This document shows, piece by piece, positions 43,893 through 54,937 of a stretch of 64,000 nt of DNA (positions within the stretch are counted from its first letter, which is position 1; the number at the start of each line of letters is the position of its first letter). Location of the stretch: the NCBI GenBank assembly GCA_036346395.1, contig CM070601.1, forward strand, positions 18,721,763 through 18,785,762. The letters are read 5' to 3'. The position numbers and the translations under genes were made by a program. This stretch comes from Hsuehochloa calcarea. Its lineage: Eukaryota > Streptophyta > Magnoliopsida > Poales > Poaceae. The notes below the pieces were generated by a model, which was given only the letters and a program-made list of their open reading frames with translations, was not told the origin of the DNA and ran no database searches.

Positions 43893-46154
43893 ATGCAAGA
43901 GATGCTCGACGAATTTGATGACTTGTATGCTGACCCACACGGTCTTCCCCCGGTTCGTGACCGCAGCCATCACATCTTCCTCAAGTTTGGCACTGAATCT
44001 GTCGTCGTACGCCCATACCCTGATGCGCAGCTTCAAAAGGATGAACTCGAGAAGCAATGTGCTAAGATGCTCCAACAGGGCGCATACGTTGCAGCTCCTC
44101 GGCATTTCCATCTCCCATTCTCCTCGTTAAAAAGCGGGACAGTGCCTGACATTTTTGTGTCGATTATCGGACGCTCAATGACAAAACTATCAAAGATAAA
44201 TTTCCAATTCCAGTAGTCGATGAACTCCTTGATGAACTTAGGGGTGCATGATTCTTCACCAAACTGGACCTGCGCTCTCGTTATCATCAAGTTCATATGC
44301 ACTCAGCATATATCGAGAAGACAGCGTTCTGCACTCACTAGTACCTTTTGAGTTTCTCGTTATTCCTTTTGGGCTAACAACGCGCCGACCACCTTTCAAG
44401 CCTTGATGAATGGCGTACTCTGGCCCTTCTTACGTTGTTCGGTCCTGGTATTCTTCGATGACATCCTCATATATAGTCTATCATGGGCAACACATCTTCG
44501 GCATGTACGTACAGTGCTCTACACCCTACGACAACACCGACTCAAGCGTACCAAATGCTTCTTTGGCGACACCTTGGTGGCATACTTGGGCCACCTCATC
44601 TCTCAGGAGGGCGTCACCACGAATCAACAAAAGGCCAGCATCGTGATGGACTGGCCTCAACCTTCCTTGGTTCAGGCTATTCGCACTTTCCTTGTTCTCG
44701 TTGGCTACTACCGCAGGTTCATCCGAGGATTTGGTATTCTGGTGGCTCCCCTTACCTTCGCATTTCGTTGTCTCACAGACACCCTGACGTCGAACCTGAC
44801 TCTCCAATTGCCATATTTCACTCAAGAATTTGTGATCGAGTGCGATGCATCAGGACATGGGTTTGGGGTGGTTCTTCATCAAGGAACAAGCACCATTGCT
44901 TTTTTCAGCAACCCCATCTCACTTTACCACACCAAACTCCCTGCAGTCCTGCACTGGCGGCCATATTTGTGGGGGCGCGAGTTTCTGGTATGCACTGATC
45001 ATTATAGTCTGAAGTTTTTGCTTGACCAACGCCTATCCACGATACCACAGAACCATTGGGTCAGCAAACTTTTAGGCTATAATTTCAGTGTGGAACACAA
45101 GCCTGGCAGCACCAACATCGTCGCATACGCTCTCTCCTGTCGTGACACCGAGATGCAGCCCACAGTGCTCACCATCTCAGCTCCACAATTTGCCATCTTT
45201 GACAACCTCCGTCATGAGGTGGCAAACAACATTGCATTATCAGCATCACATGACAAGATCGTATCAGGGCAGCAGCGAGGCAATTGGACCATCGTCGATG
45301 ATCTCTTACTCTTTGCCGGTCAAGTGTCCTTCCATTGATCTTAGCAGCCGCTCATGATATTGGCCATGAAGGTGTACAAAAGTCTCTTCATCAACTATGA
45401 GCATATTTTAATGTACCAAATGCACACTCCGTGGTCCAGAACTATGTTCGTGCATGCGTCACGCACCAATGAAACAAGGGTGAACATTTGCATCTGACGG
45501 GCCTTCTCCAGCCTCTTGAGGTACCCTCCATGGTTTGGGCCGATACAGCTATGGATTTTGTGGAAGGGCTTCCGCGTGTTACTGGTAAGAAATGGTCATC
45601 CTCACAGTCGTTGATCACTTCTCCAAGATGGCGCATTTTCTTCCATTGACTCACCCCTACACGACTCCATCAGTGGCACGAGTATTTTCGATGAGATCGT
45701 TCGCTTACATGGAATACCCGGCTCCATTGTTAGCGATCACGTCCTGATATTCACTAGTGCTTTTTGGACAAAATTATTCCATCTGTCGGGTACTCAGTTG
45801 AATCTCAGTTTAGACTTTCACCCTCAATCTAACGAACAATTAGAGGTGGTCAACAAAATTATACAATCGGAGGTGGTTAACAAAATTATCGCCATGTATC
45901 TTCGCTATCTCACGAGGGATCGATCACGACAATTCTCCATTCAAGGTGGTATACGGCCGTGACCCACCTTCTTTGTGCAGTTGCAAACTGGGTGATTGCT
46001 GGCTTATAGTAGTCTCTCAACTCCTTCAAGATCACGATGAGTTTTTGGTTGAAATTTAGGAGCGTATTATTCAGGCACAACAACACTACAAGTAGCATCA
46101 CGATGTCAAACATCACGACGTCACATATCAAGAGGGTCAATGGGTATGGTTGCG
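43893..46154 (+). pseudogene. RT, RNase H and integrase (5' part) of element D
   Basis: RT opens with EFDDLYADPHGLPPVRDRSH and DELEKQCAKMLQQG. After several frameshifts comes VLVFFDDILIYSLSW (44445), the Y/F-X-DD box, then LGHLISQEGVTTNQQK and GYYRRFIRGFG. RNase H has VIECDASGHGFGVVL (first Asp) and FLVCTDHYSLKFLLDQR. An integrase core piece follows at 45530-45900, WADTAMDFVEGLP and IFDEIVRLHGIPGSIVSDHV. A 27-nt in-frame duplication (VVNKII twice) lies at 45843-45889. The reading stops at element C in the phrase QWVWLR. Confidence 0.82.
46150..46154. repeat. Left target-site duplication TTGCG of element C
   Basis: TTGCG is repeated at 58060-58064. Joining across restores element D integrase reading (QWVWLR followed by LHRQAASLGVKGRGKLAN). 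Confidence 0.92.
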
Positions 46155-49100
46155 TGTCGGGACCCAAATATGCAAATCTGGACCCTCTGTGTATTCTGCA
46201 CTAGTCCAGGATCACGCTAGTGCACACAGTATCAACATTGATGAAATATCACATCCATACAACGAATATAAGAATAAACGAGTACATTTAAATAACAAAT
46301 AACTGTTGGGACCTTATGGTCGAGTGTTACATTTATTAAGCCATGCAAGGCTGACAATAAAGAAATAAACTGCAGCGGAAACGAAATAAACTCCGGTGGC
46401 TCCCATCAATTTACCACAGGCAACCGACTGGGATCAAGACCCTAACGTTCAACCTTCGTAGAACTCTTCTTCAAAAGCGGCGACGACTCCTCCATACATT
46501 GATTTGTTTAGCAAGAGTGAGTACACACCGTACTACAAGTCATACCACGAATGCATTTATACATGATGGCTTATTCCAAAGGAATGGCTTCTGTGGTTAT
46601 TTTGCAGAAATGCAACATTTGCAATTGAATACAAATAATAGATTGAAAGCGTAATTCAAAACAAATAGACAATAATAAGTTAACAATTGATTTCACAAAA
46701 GACACACAGTCTAATCAAGTTCTTTCACACAGCTGAACAAGTTATCTCACACAGCTGACCCTTCCCATTTGTTTTATGAAAAATCTACCCCTCGTGTGAA
46801 ATTCCCGAGCATGTCCATATCCGAGGACGCGGCTATTCGAATAGATTGATTTAAACACTCTGCAGAGGTTGTACACTTTACCCACACGATGAAACCAACC
46901 GGATCGAGTTGATCACAACAAAACCTTTCGAGACTTCATCTCAAACAATGACACTCTGGTGTGCTTTATGTAGTCAATTTGTACACACACCCTTGGAACG
47001 ACACACACCATTGGACGAGGATGCGTGAATCAGTCGCGATGTGACATATCACACCTCCGACCCATCACATAGCTTAAATACAACCCGAGTGGTCAATGTT
47101 AAGACTCCATAACTTACTAAGTCGAGGCCCACCCATACTAGGCATGTGGTCGTGCAGTGAGGCCAGTTCAATGGCGCACAAAGTTAAGTCCTTAATTGAC
47201 TAAGGCAAGACTTCGATTTTACCCAAATCACAAAGTTTAATAAGCACACAGCTCCACCATTCACACGAATCCACCACTTGCCTCGGTCTAAATCTTTTCC
47301 CACCACGTTGATTAAGTGCAACACATGCCATCAACGAGTAATAGCACACAAAGACACACAGATTCATCACACGGTTCCATAATCACTTAGTCAAATTTAT
47401 AATTGCAACTCTCACATGAAATGATGACTCGTGGCATGGCTAAGCAGTCTAATCGTATCTAACCAACCCACGTTGGTGCTACAATAATACCAACTAGTTA
47501 TTAATCAACCTAGGGTGACAAAAGATCATGGCATACAATAGACAAGGTGGCATAACAATTTGGATTTAATAACTACACCCAAAAGCATTTAAATAAATAC
47601 TTGAAATAGAATGCAATACATTGAAACAAAGTATTTTGAAAACTGGGTTCAAAATGATCAAAGGTATAACTTGCCTTGGAATAGATCTAGATATTGGTCT
47701 TGGTCTTGAGGTGCTCCTTCTTCTGCAAAATTCCCCGAAGTATCGACGTCTACTCGCAAACGAGACAAAAGAAATAAAACAAATAAATAACAGAGGCAAA
47801 AAAAAACTCCAAAAATTAAATAAAATTCACCATTAAATAGATCTTAATTTTATATGAATTTACAAATTTGAATGGGCTCAATTGGACTTCGGGTGCAAAA
47901 GATATGGGCTTTGGAAGATTGGAAAATCAAATAAACCCTAATTTGGATTTTCTCGAATTTCCCGAATTAATTTTATAAAGGAAAATCGAATTATTGCGCA
48001 ATGCTTGCGTCAGCCGGGAAAAAGGATTTAATTAAAATCCGTACTGACAGGTGGGGCCCACCCGTCGATCTCTCGGCTCACGGTGAATTGGGTTCACCGA
48101 GCCACGGAGGTTTGGGTGCGATGGATGAGCCACGCGGCTACCGACACGGCACACGCAAGCGCCACCTCGGCTAAGCGCAGCGGCCGTGGTCGACCGACAG
48201 GCGCCACGTCGGCGGAGGGAAATCGTGGAAAGCGGAGGCGGGTCCTCTCCGGCGGCGCGGCGGACGGCGCGGCAGCGCCGGCGATGGCGAGTAGCAAAAT
48301 GGGTTGCCGGAGAGATAGCGAAGCTCTTTGGGGTTAGCGGCGGGGCTTGAGCGGGCCGACTCACCACCGGCGGCGAAGGAGGCGGCGGGCGATTTAACTC
48401 CGTTGTCGGACGAGGCGGCAACGGCGGCGAAGGCGCTCCGGCGGCGGCGGTGGCGAGATGAAGCCGTGTGTATTGCGCACTCGGGCGGTGGTTTCACGAC
48501 CAGCGGAGCTCGAGAGACGGCGGAAGGCGGTGGTAGCGAGGTTGCGGCCGTGATCGGTCTTACGGGCAATGCCGCGCAACGAGACGAAGGAGCGGTGGGA
48601 AGTTGGGGTCCGATGGAGAAAGGAGGCGAAGAGATTGGGGCTCGGGGCTTTATAGCCGAGGCGCGAGTCCCGAGCGAACGGCAATGGCGCGCGAAGCGGA
48701 GAGGCGGCGCGAGAAGAGTCCGTGGAGCACGCCGACGCATGCATCGGCGGGCCCACCGATCGGCGAGAGCGAGAAAGCGCAGCTACGGCGGCGAGTCTGG
48801 CGTCGATTTCAATCCAATGCCCGAGAGCGAAGCGAGGCGAGCGCGGCTGCGATCGGCGGGAGGAGACACGCGTCCATCCGAAGCGAGGAAGGCGGCGACA
48901 GCGGAGTGGGCCGAGGCGAGTGGGCTGCGATGGAATAGTGTTGGGCTTGGCCCAACATCGTTCGAAGGGTTTTTTTTGATTTTTCTTTTAAATAAATCCA
49001 AAATACAAATGGCTAATAGAAAATAGCAAATGACTTTGGAAAAATTCGAAAAATTATATAAAATATATCCAAGCATATAGAATCTAAATAAAATAATTTT

Positions 49101-49257
49101 GACAATGGTTGATATTGGGATTAAGCACATTAAATCAATTTGTCTTTAAAGTCCATATTAAGCTTTTTAAATTAATATTCAAATAAATTCAAATGGTGAA
49201 TTTTCTTACTACCACTATTTAAAAGATTTTTAAAACTCTGAAAATTGGGATGTTACA
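46155..49257 (-). repeat. 3' LTR of element C (3,103 bp)
   Basis: On the minus strand it runs TGTAACATCCCAATTTTC ... GGGTCCCGACA. The U3 part (48030-48960) is GC-rich, and a minus-strand TATAAA lies at 48649-48654 (complement of TTTATA), giving the likely promoter. Long overlapping frames in the GC-rich part (up to 232 codons) have no domain and differ in the other LTR, so they are not genes. The middle (46300-47900) is AT-rich. Confidence 0.92.
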
Positions 49258-49272
49258 AACCTCCCCCTTAAG
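49258..49272 (-). other. Polypurine tract of element C
   Basis: On the minus strand CTTAAGGGGGAGGTT directly precedes the 3' LTR start TGTAACATCCC. It is the primer site for plus-strand DNA synthesis. Confidence 0.85.
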
Positions 49273-50978
49273 CGAATCTCGTCCCGAGATTAGGCTAATA
49301 GAGAAAAGGCTAGGAACTCGGCTTTCAACTCTTCTTCACGTTCCCACGTTGCTTCTCCTTCAGTGGTTACTCCTTTGGACTTTGCGTAAACGAACGGTCT
49401 TGCTTCAGTGCGGCGCTCTGCGACATCCAAAATCTTGACAGTCGCTCTTTGTGCGTGAGATCTTCCTTGATTCAATTGACTCCAACGAGTGCGCTCTTAC
49501 GCACACGAAGACACTTCTTCAGCTGAGAGACATGAAAGACATCATGCACTCCTGCTAACGACTTTGGTAGCTCCAACTGGTACGCAACTTCTCCACGGCG
49601 TTCCAAAACCTTGAATGGACCCACATACCTTGGAGCAAGCTTCCCTTTTGTGTGGAATCTCTTAACACCTCTGAGCGGAGTAACTCGAAGATACACAAAA
49701 TCCTCTGGTTCAAAGCTGAGGTCACGGCGACGATTATCGGCATAACTCTTTTGCCTGGACTGGGCTATCTTTAACCTCTCTCTGATCATAGCAACTTGTT
49801 CTTCGGCTTCCTGAATAATATCTGGCCCGAACACTACACGTTCAAATTGTCTCGACCAATTCAACGGAGTTCTGCGCAGTACGACCGTCTGAGCTTCAAA
49901 TGGTGACATCTCGCAAAGCGGCTTGATAAGCTGTTGTTGTACGAGAATTCGCATCGGCAAACTTTTATCCCAACGGTAGCATTAGCTAAGGCACGGGCTC
50001 TCAACATATCTTCTAATATCGATTGACTCTTTCATCTGTCCATCATGCGTGGATGATAAGCGATACTAAAATTCGGATGAGTTCGGGGCTTCATGTAGAC
50101 TTTGCCAAAAGCGAGAGGTGAATTGAGATCCTCGATCGACACTATCTTCTTAGGCACACCGTGCGGTCGACGATTTTGACATATACAATTCCGCCAAGCG
50201 GTCTCACGAGTAAGTGGTCTTAATCGGTAAGAAATGGGCAACCTTAGTTAAGCGATCCACTATTACCCAAATCGAATCATAACTGATTGAGTCTTGGGTA
50301 AACCGGTAATGAAATCCATACCGATCTCTTCCCACTTCCATTCGGTATCTTGGCGGTTGTAGCAAACCTGCGGGTCTCGATGCTCGCCTTTACTTTCGAC
50401 ACACGCGTCGCATAAAGCAACGAACTCTGCAACGTCTCGCTTTAAGTTTGGCCACCAAAACTTACTCTTAACATCCTGATACATCTTAGTACTTCCAGGG
50501 TGAATCGAATACTTAGAGTCATGGGCTTCCTTCAGAATCAGCTGTCTTAATCCATCCATATCTGGCACACAGATACGTCCATTGATCCACAATATATCCT
50601 GATCATCTATGGTGAAGTCTTTAAATTTTCCTTCTGACATCTTCTTCTTGAGATCAGCAAACTCAGAATCCTTGGGTTGCGCTTCACGAATCTGTTTCTC
50701 CAGAGTAGATTGCACTTCTAGGCTGGCCACAAATCCTTCCGGAACAACTTCTAGCTGTAGCTTCTGGAATTCCTCCTGAAGTTCTGAACACAACTCTTTT
50801 GCTTCCAGAGCATTGCAGTAGCTCTTACGACTCAGTGCATCTGCAACTACATTGGCCTTACCAGGATGGTAATGGATTCCAAGATTATAATCCTTTATTA
50901 ATTCCAGCCATCTTCTCTGTCTCATGTTCAAATCAGACTGAGTGAAAATGTACTTCAGGCTCTTATGATCTGTAGACT
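49273..50978 (-). pseudogene. Integrase and chromodomain-like tail of element C
   Basis: From the right, RNase H ends at [20 protein letters not shown] and VVADALSRK. The integrase zinc region follows ([20 protein letters not shown], then [14 protein letters not shown], with the second Cys pair), and the core start [10 protein letters not shown]. Further left are the C-terminal domain (RQKSYADNRRRDLSFEPEDF, VYLRVTPLRGVKRF, GKLAPRYVGPFKVLERRGEV) and LAGVHDVFHVSQLKK. The tail VKILDVAERRTEARPFVYAK with EATWEREEEL is chromodomain-like (49290-49475), the module that steers chromoviruses to heterochromatin. The core around 49960-50260 is frame-shifted several times. Confidence 0.85.
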
Positions 50979-52100
50979 TCACAAATGATTCTGGATGAGA
51001 TAATGGCGCCAAATCTTCAAGGCATGCACTCTGACTAGCTCCAAATCATGGGTAGGATAGTTCTCTTCATGAGGCCTTAATTGCCTTGACGCATAAGCGG
51101 CGCCTCTTCCTTCTTGCATAAGGACACATCCTAATCCTTGACGCCAAGCATCACAAGTGATATCAAAATCCTTACTAATATCAAGCAAAACTAGCATTGA
51201 AATTGAAGTCAAACGTTTCTTCAATTCTTGAAAACTCTCTTCACAAGTCAGGTCCAAATAAACTTCTTCTCTTTCTTCAACAATTGCGTGAGAGGTTTAG
51301 CAATCGTTGAGAACCCTTCAATGAAACGACGATAGTATCCTGCCATTCCCAAGAAACTACGAATTTGAGTAACCGTCTTGGGTGCTCCCAATTCATTCTG
51401 ACTTTAACCTTCCCGGTCAATTGCTACTCCTTAACTGTCATCACATGACCGAGAAAATCAACTTTCTTCTTCCAAAAGTCACACTTGCTGAACTTGGCAT
51501 ACAACTGATGTTCTCTGAGCTTCTCTAGGATTAATCTCAAATGTCTGTATGTTCTTCTTCCGACTTTGAGTATACCAAAATATCATCAATGAATACTACC
51601 ACGAACTTATCCAAATATTCCATGAATACTTTGTTCATCATGTTCATGAAATAGGCAGGGGCATTAGTCAATCCAAAAGACATGACTAGAAATTCATAAT
51701 GTCCATACCGGGTTGAGAAAGCGGTCTTTGGTACATCCTTAGGACAAATCTTTAATCGATGGTAACTTTGATCGCAGATCGATCTTAGAGAATACTCGGC
51801 TCCTTTCATGCGGTCGAACAAATCATCTATTCGGGTAATGGGTACTTATTCTTGATGGTGACTTCGTTGAGAGAACGATAATCGATACACATTCTCATAC
51901 TTCCATCTTTCTTCTTGACGAACAAAGCGGTGCTCCCCATGGCGACGAACTAGGTCTTACAAAACCTTTCTCGATGGTTCTTCTATCCGCTTCTTCATTT
52001 CCACAAGTTCATCGACCGGCATCCGATAGGGTCTCTTGGAAATTGGTGCTTGTTCACGGCACTAGATCGATGACAAATTCAATGTCACGGTCGGTGGCAT
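50979..52100 (-). pseudogene. Reverse transcriptase and RNase H of element C
   Basis: RT pieces are [14 protein letters not shown] (51800), [20 protein letters not shown] with [14 protein letters not shown], and [19 protein letters not shown], the catalytic IDD box intact. Then come the thumb and RNase [41 protein letters not shown]. Usual residues are altered where the DNA is CNG-rich, for example [12 protein letters not shown] in place of the expected 'DL-R-GYHQL' region. Reading frames change near 51260, 51530 and 51830. Confidence 0.85.
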
Positions 52101-52242
52101 TCTGGTAATTCTTACGGAAATACATCCGGTAATCTCGACTACTGTGTCGTCTTCCAAAGCTGTCTTGGTCGTTGACTACCAAATGTCCATCACGTCTTGA
52201 GGTGGCTAGAATTCAACTTTCTTTCTGTGGTATCCTCTATTG

Positions 52243-52460
52243 TCACGGCTCTTGACCACAATCTAGTCTTGCTTTATGTTTGGATAACCAATCCATACCA
52301 AGGATGACATCTATGGTGCGAGTGTCTAGAACTATTAGGTTGGCTAGAAACTCAACTCCGGCTATGAGTAGCCTAGCTCCTAAACATCCAACTTTAGAAC
52401 TTAGCTCTGCTCGGTATTGGACTAACAGAGTATGCTTAAGATGCATAACTTCCAATTTGT
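52243..52460 (-). pseudogene. Protease of element C (C-terminal part)
   Basis: FLANLIVLDTRTIDVILGMD and WLSKHKARLDC match the second half of chromovirus retropepsins ('D.ILGMDWL..H...IDC'). The active-site 'DSGAT' would lie just upstream, near 52460-52500; there a readable VSEFLQLRTN frame has no intact motif. Confidence 0.75.
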
Positions 52461-53834
52461 TCTTAGTTGCAAAAATTCCGAAACAAGCGAATCGAAGCTC
52501 GAATCAAGCAGGCGATGCAGTCTTGAATTTACTAGGAACTTACCCGAAGACAACGTCGGTGCTTCTTGAGCTCCTTCCAGAGTGGCGTGGTTGACACGGC
52601 CTCGACCACCGATGGCGGTGCTCCTCCGGATTGACCGGTAGCTTGAGAAGTTCCTTGATGGTTGCCTTGTCTTTGGCGTCTTGGTGGTGTATTCCCAAGG
52701 TTGAAGCGTCTTTGGGTGATAGTCCCATTCTGCGGACATCGGTTGGCGAAATGCCCGGTGACGCGGCGAGTAAAGCAAACTCGGTTGTATTACGTGGGTT
52801 GCTTCTCGGATTGGGGTTGGTAGTGCGGGGTTGCGGAAATTACGAGCAATCGGGCGAGTCTTTGAAGTTGGTGCGGTGGTCAGCGAATGCGTGGTGGAAA
52901 ACGGCTAAACTGCGGTGGAATCATTCTTGCCCTTAGTGGGGTTGGTGACTTCCTTCTTTGAGCCATTCTGCGCTACGATGATCTTCCAATTCCTTACGCT
53001 TATCCTCTAGAATCAAAGCCTTGTTGATCAACTCTTGAAAATCGGGAAAGGTGTGGGCGATCAAGTTGACTTGAAGTCCAATGTTCAATCCCTTGAAACG
53101 ACTCGACGAGCCTTGTCGGTGGCGACATCTTCTCGCACATATCGAGCAAGTTGAGAGAACTTGTTGAGGTAATCGATCATCGACAATCCTCCTTGCTTGA
53201 GAGCACGAATTCATCCTTCTTTAGATCCATGATTCCATCGGTACATGATCTTGGGGCGAAAAGTGAACTCTTCCCAAGTAATATCTTGCGGCGTTCCATG
53301 CGCGCACAAAGTTTTCCCACCATTCGTGGCAATGCCTTCCATCGATGAGAGGCGTCAGAACTTTTCATGATCATTGCATTGAGTGATCGCGGTTTCCTCT
53401 CAATAACACGAAGCCAATCATCGCCTTCTCTTGGTGAGACATGTCGAGAAAAGGTTGGTGGGCGGGTCCTCATAAACTCCGCCAACTTGGATGATCCATT
53501 GTGACCATGAGCAAGCTGGGCTCCATTGTGATCTTGATTGTTGTTGTTACGATTATTCATAGCTTGCATCGATTCATCATGGTGTACATCACCGGTCCGA
53601 GCCGTCATGAATGCTCCAAAATTCTGCAGATCGATGAAGGTGCTTGTGGTGGAATTGCTTCTCAGGGATTTGCTCCGTCCTTCCGACCTTTGAGTATCGG
53701 AACCACTTGCGCAGACTTGACGAGTCGAACCATCCGGTGAATCTCCAAGGGTTAGATAAGGTAGCAAGCACGAGATAAGTTGTAGAACTAAGCGGGGTAG
53801 GTAAAACCCAACAACATATTTTAAGAAAGCTCAA
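52461..53834 (-). pseudogene. gag of element C
   Basis: Gag wording includes QNFGAFMTARTGD-like N-terminal pieces, ELINKALILEDKRKELEDHR (52990), and the half-knuckle GHFANRCPQNG (52720-52755) followed by a Gly/Ser/Pro-rich stretch. The first cysteine pair of the knuckle reads C-F-T-R rather than C-X2-C. Frames break at several places, so it is called a pseudogene from this sequence; a read-level check may restore it. Confidence 0.75.
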
Positions 53835-54004
53835 TGAAACTCTTATATTGATTAAGATAATAGTATAGCTTGCAACAAATGCCTAAGGGCCTTTGCAGCT
53901 CATACTTGCACACAAAAATAAGGACGAACTTAAGCACACCAATCTACCGCCTAAAGGGCGACTCAAGACATAAAGCGGCTAAGCTCAAACAACGCGAGCA
54001 GACT

Positions 54005-54830
54005 ACTCAATCAAATAGCCTCCGACCTTGGCGGTGCTCCCTTTCTTGAGACTGAAAGTGGTGGCATCCTTGCAAACCGATCCCGATGTCCCGGGATGGT
54101 GCAATAGGAGCGAGTGTCCACAGTGCAGTCTTCTTGGTTCTGCTTTGCCTCTGCGGGCTCTTCTTGTTCAGCCGGTCCATTAGCTTCTTCTGGGTCTTCC
54201 TCTTCAGTGTCTTCTTCGTGTCGTCCATAAAGAGTTTCTTCTAATATGGCGATCCTTTCTTGACTCTCGAAGAGTCTCATAGGTACCTCCACTCTGTGGC
54301 GGCTAACTCCAACGATTCCTCTGGCGCAATGCCGGCGAGATGCACGACGGTGGCGTTGTCTTCTCCTTCCGTAGACGGAAAACGTGCAGCAAGATCCACG
54401 TCGGAGGTGCGGGGATGATAACGGAAAACTGTGTCACGAAGCTCTCGAGAGTAGATGTTGCAGATCCTCAGGATGGCAAGGCGTGAAGACTCTGGATTGC
54501 TTCAATCCAAATACTCCTTCGAGCCGAGATGTTCGATGGTTTACTCGCCTTGGTGTTACGCTGGCGTGATGGTCAAATGGCAGATCACTCCACGATCTCG
54601 GCCGTTCACAATCCAAGCACTGCCACGGTACAATGGACGATCGAACCCTCCAAGTACTTGTAGCAACTTCCAAAGCTCGGCGGCAAGTCCTCCCTTGCGC
54701 TCTCCATAACTCTGAAGACGAGGCATCTGTCGAGATGGACAAGGATATGAAAACAACTTTAAAGCAATGGGAGAGAAAGAATTTCAGCCATAGTTGAGTC
54801 AAGAGAGACATGAGATGAGTTAAGGAGTTC
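54005..54830 (-). pseudogene. Extra ORF upstream of gag in element C (orf0-like)
   Basis: Readable minus-strand segments in successive frames are MPRLQSYGERKGGLAAELWK with LLQVLGGFDRPLYRG (54556-54756), ILRICNIYSRELRDTVFRYH (~54410-54480), AGIAPEESLELAATEWR (~54290) and EVPMRLFESQERIAILEETL with YGRHEEDTEEEDPEE, an acidic tail (54011-54292). They form one broken ~250-codon reading between the PBS and gag. From memory some rice gypsy elements carry such an orf0; its function is not known to me. Confidence 0.6.
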
Positions 54831-54920
54831 AATTAATCTTGCAAGTTAATTTTGCTTTAGAAAATAGTTTGGACTCACTAAGAACGGCCAATCTAGCTAA
54901 GGTCAAGACCTACAGTCAAT

Positions 54921-54933
54921 GGCTCTGATACCA
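54921..54933 (-). other. Primer-binding site of element C (tRNA-iMet)
   Basis: The minus strand reads TGGTATCAGAGCC, a perfect complement of the plant initiator-Met tRNA 3' end, a few bases inside the 5' LTR. Confidence 0.9.
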
Positions 54934-54937
54934 CCTC

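Noticed and set aside
48032..49026. Several long overlapping frames (up to 232 codons) on both strands
   Set aside because: They lie in the GC-rich U3 of the element C LTR, are Arg/Ala/Pro-rich by composition, and are not conserved in length in the sister LTR at 56830-57930.
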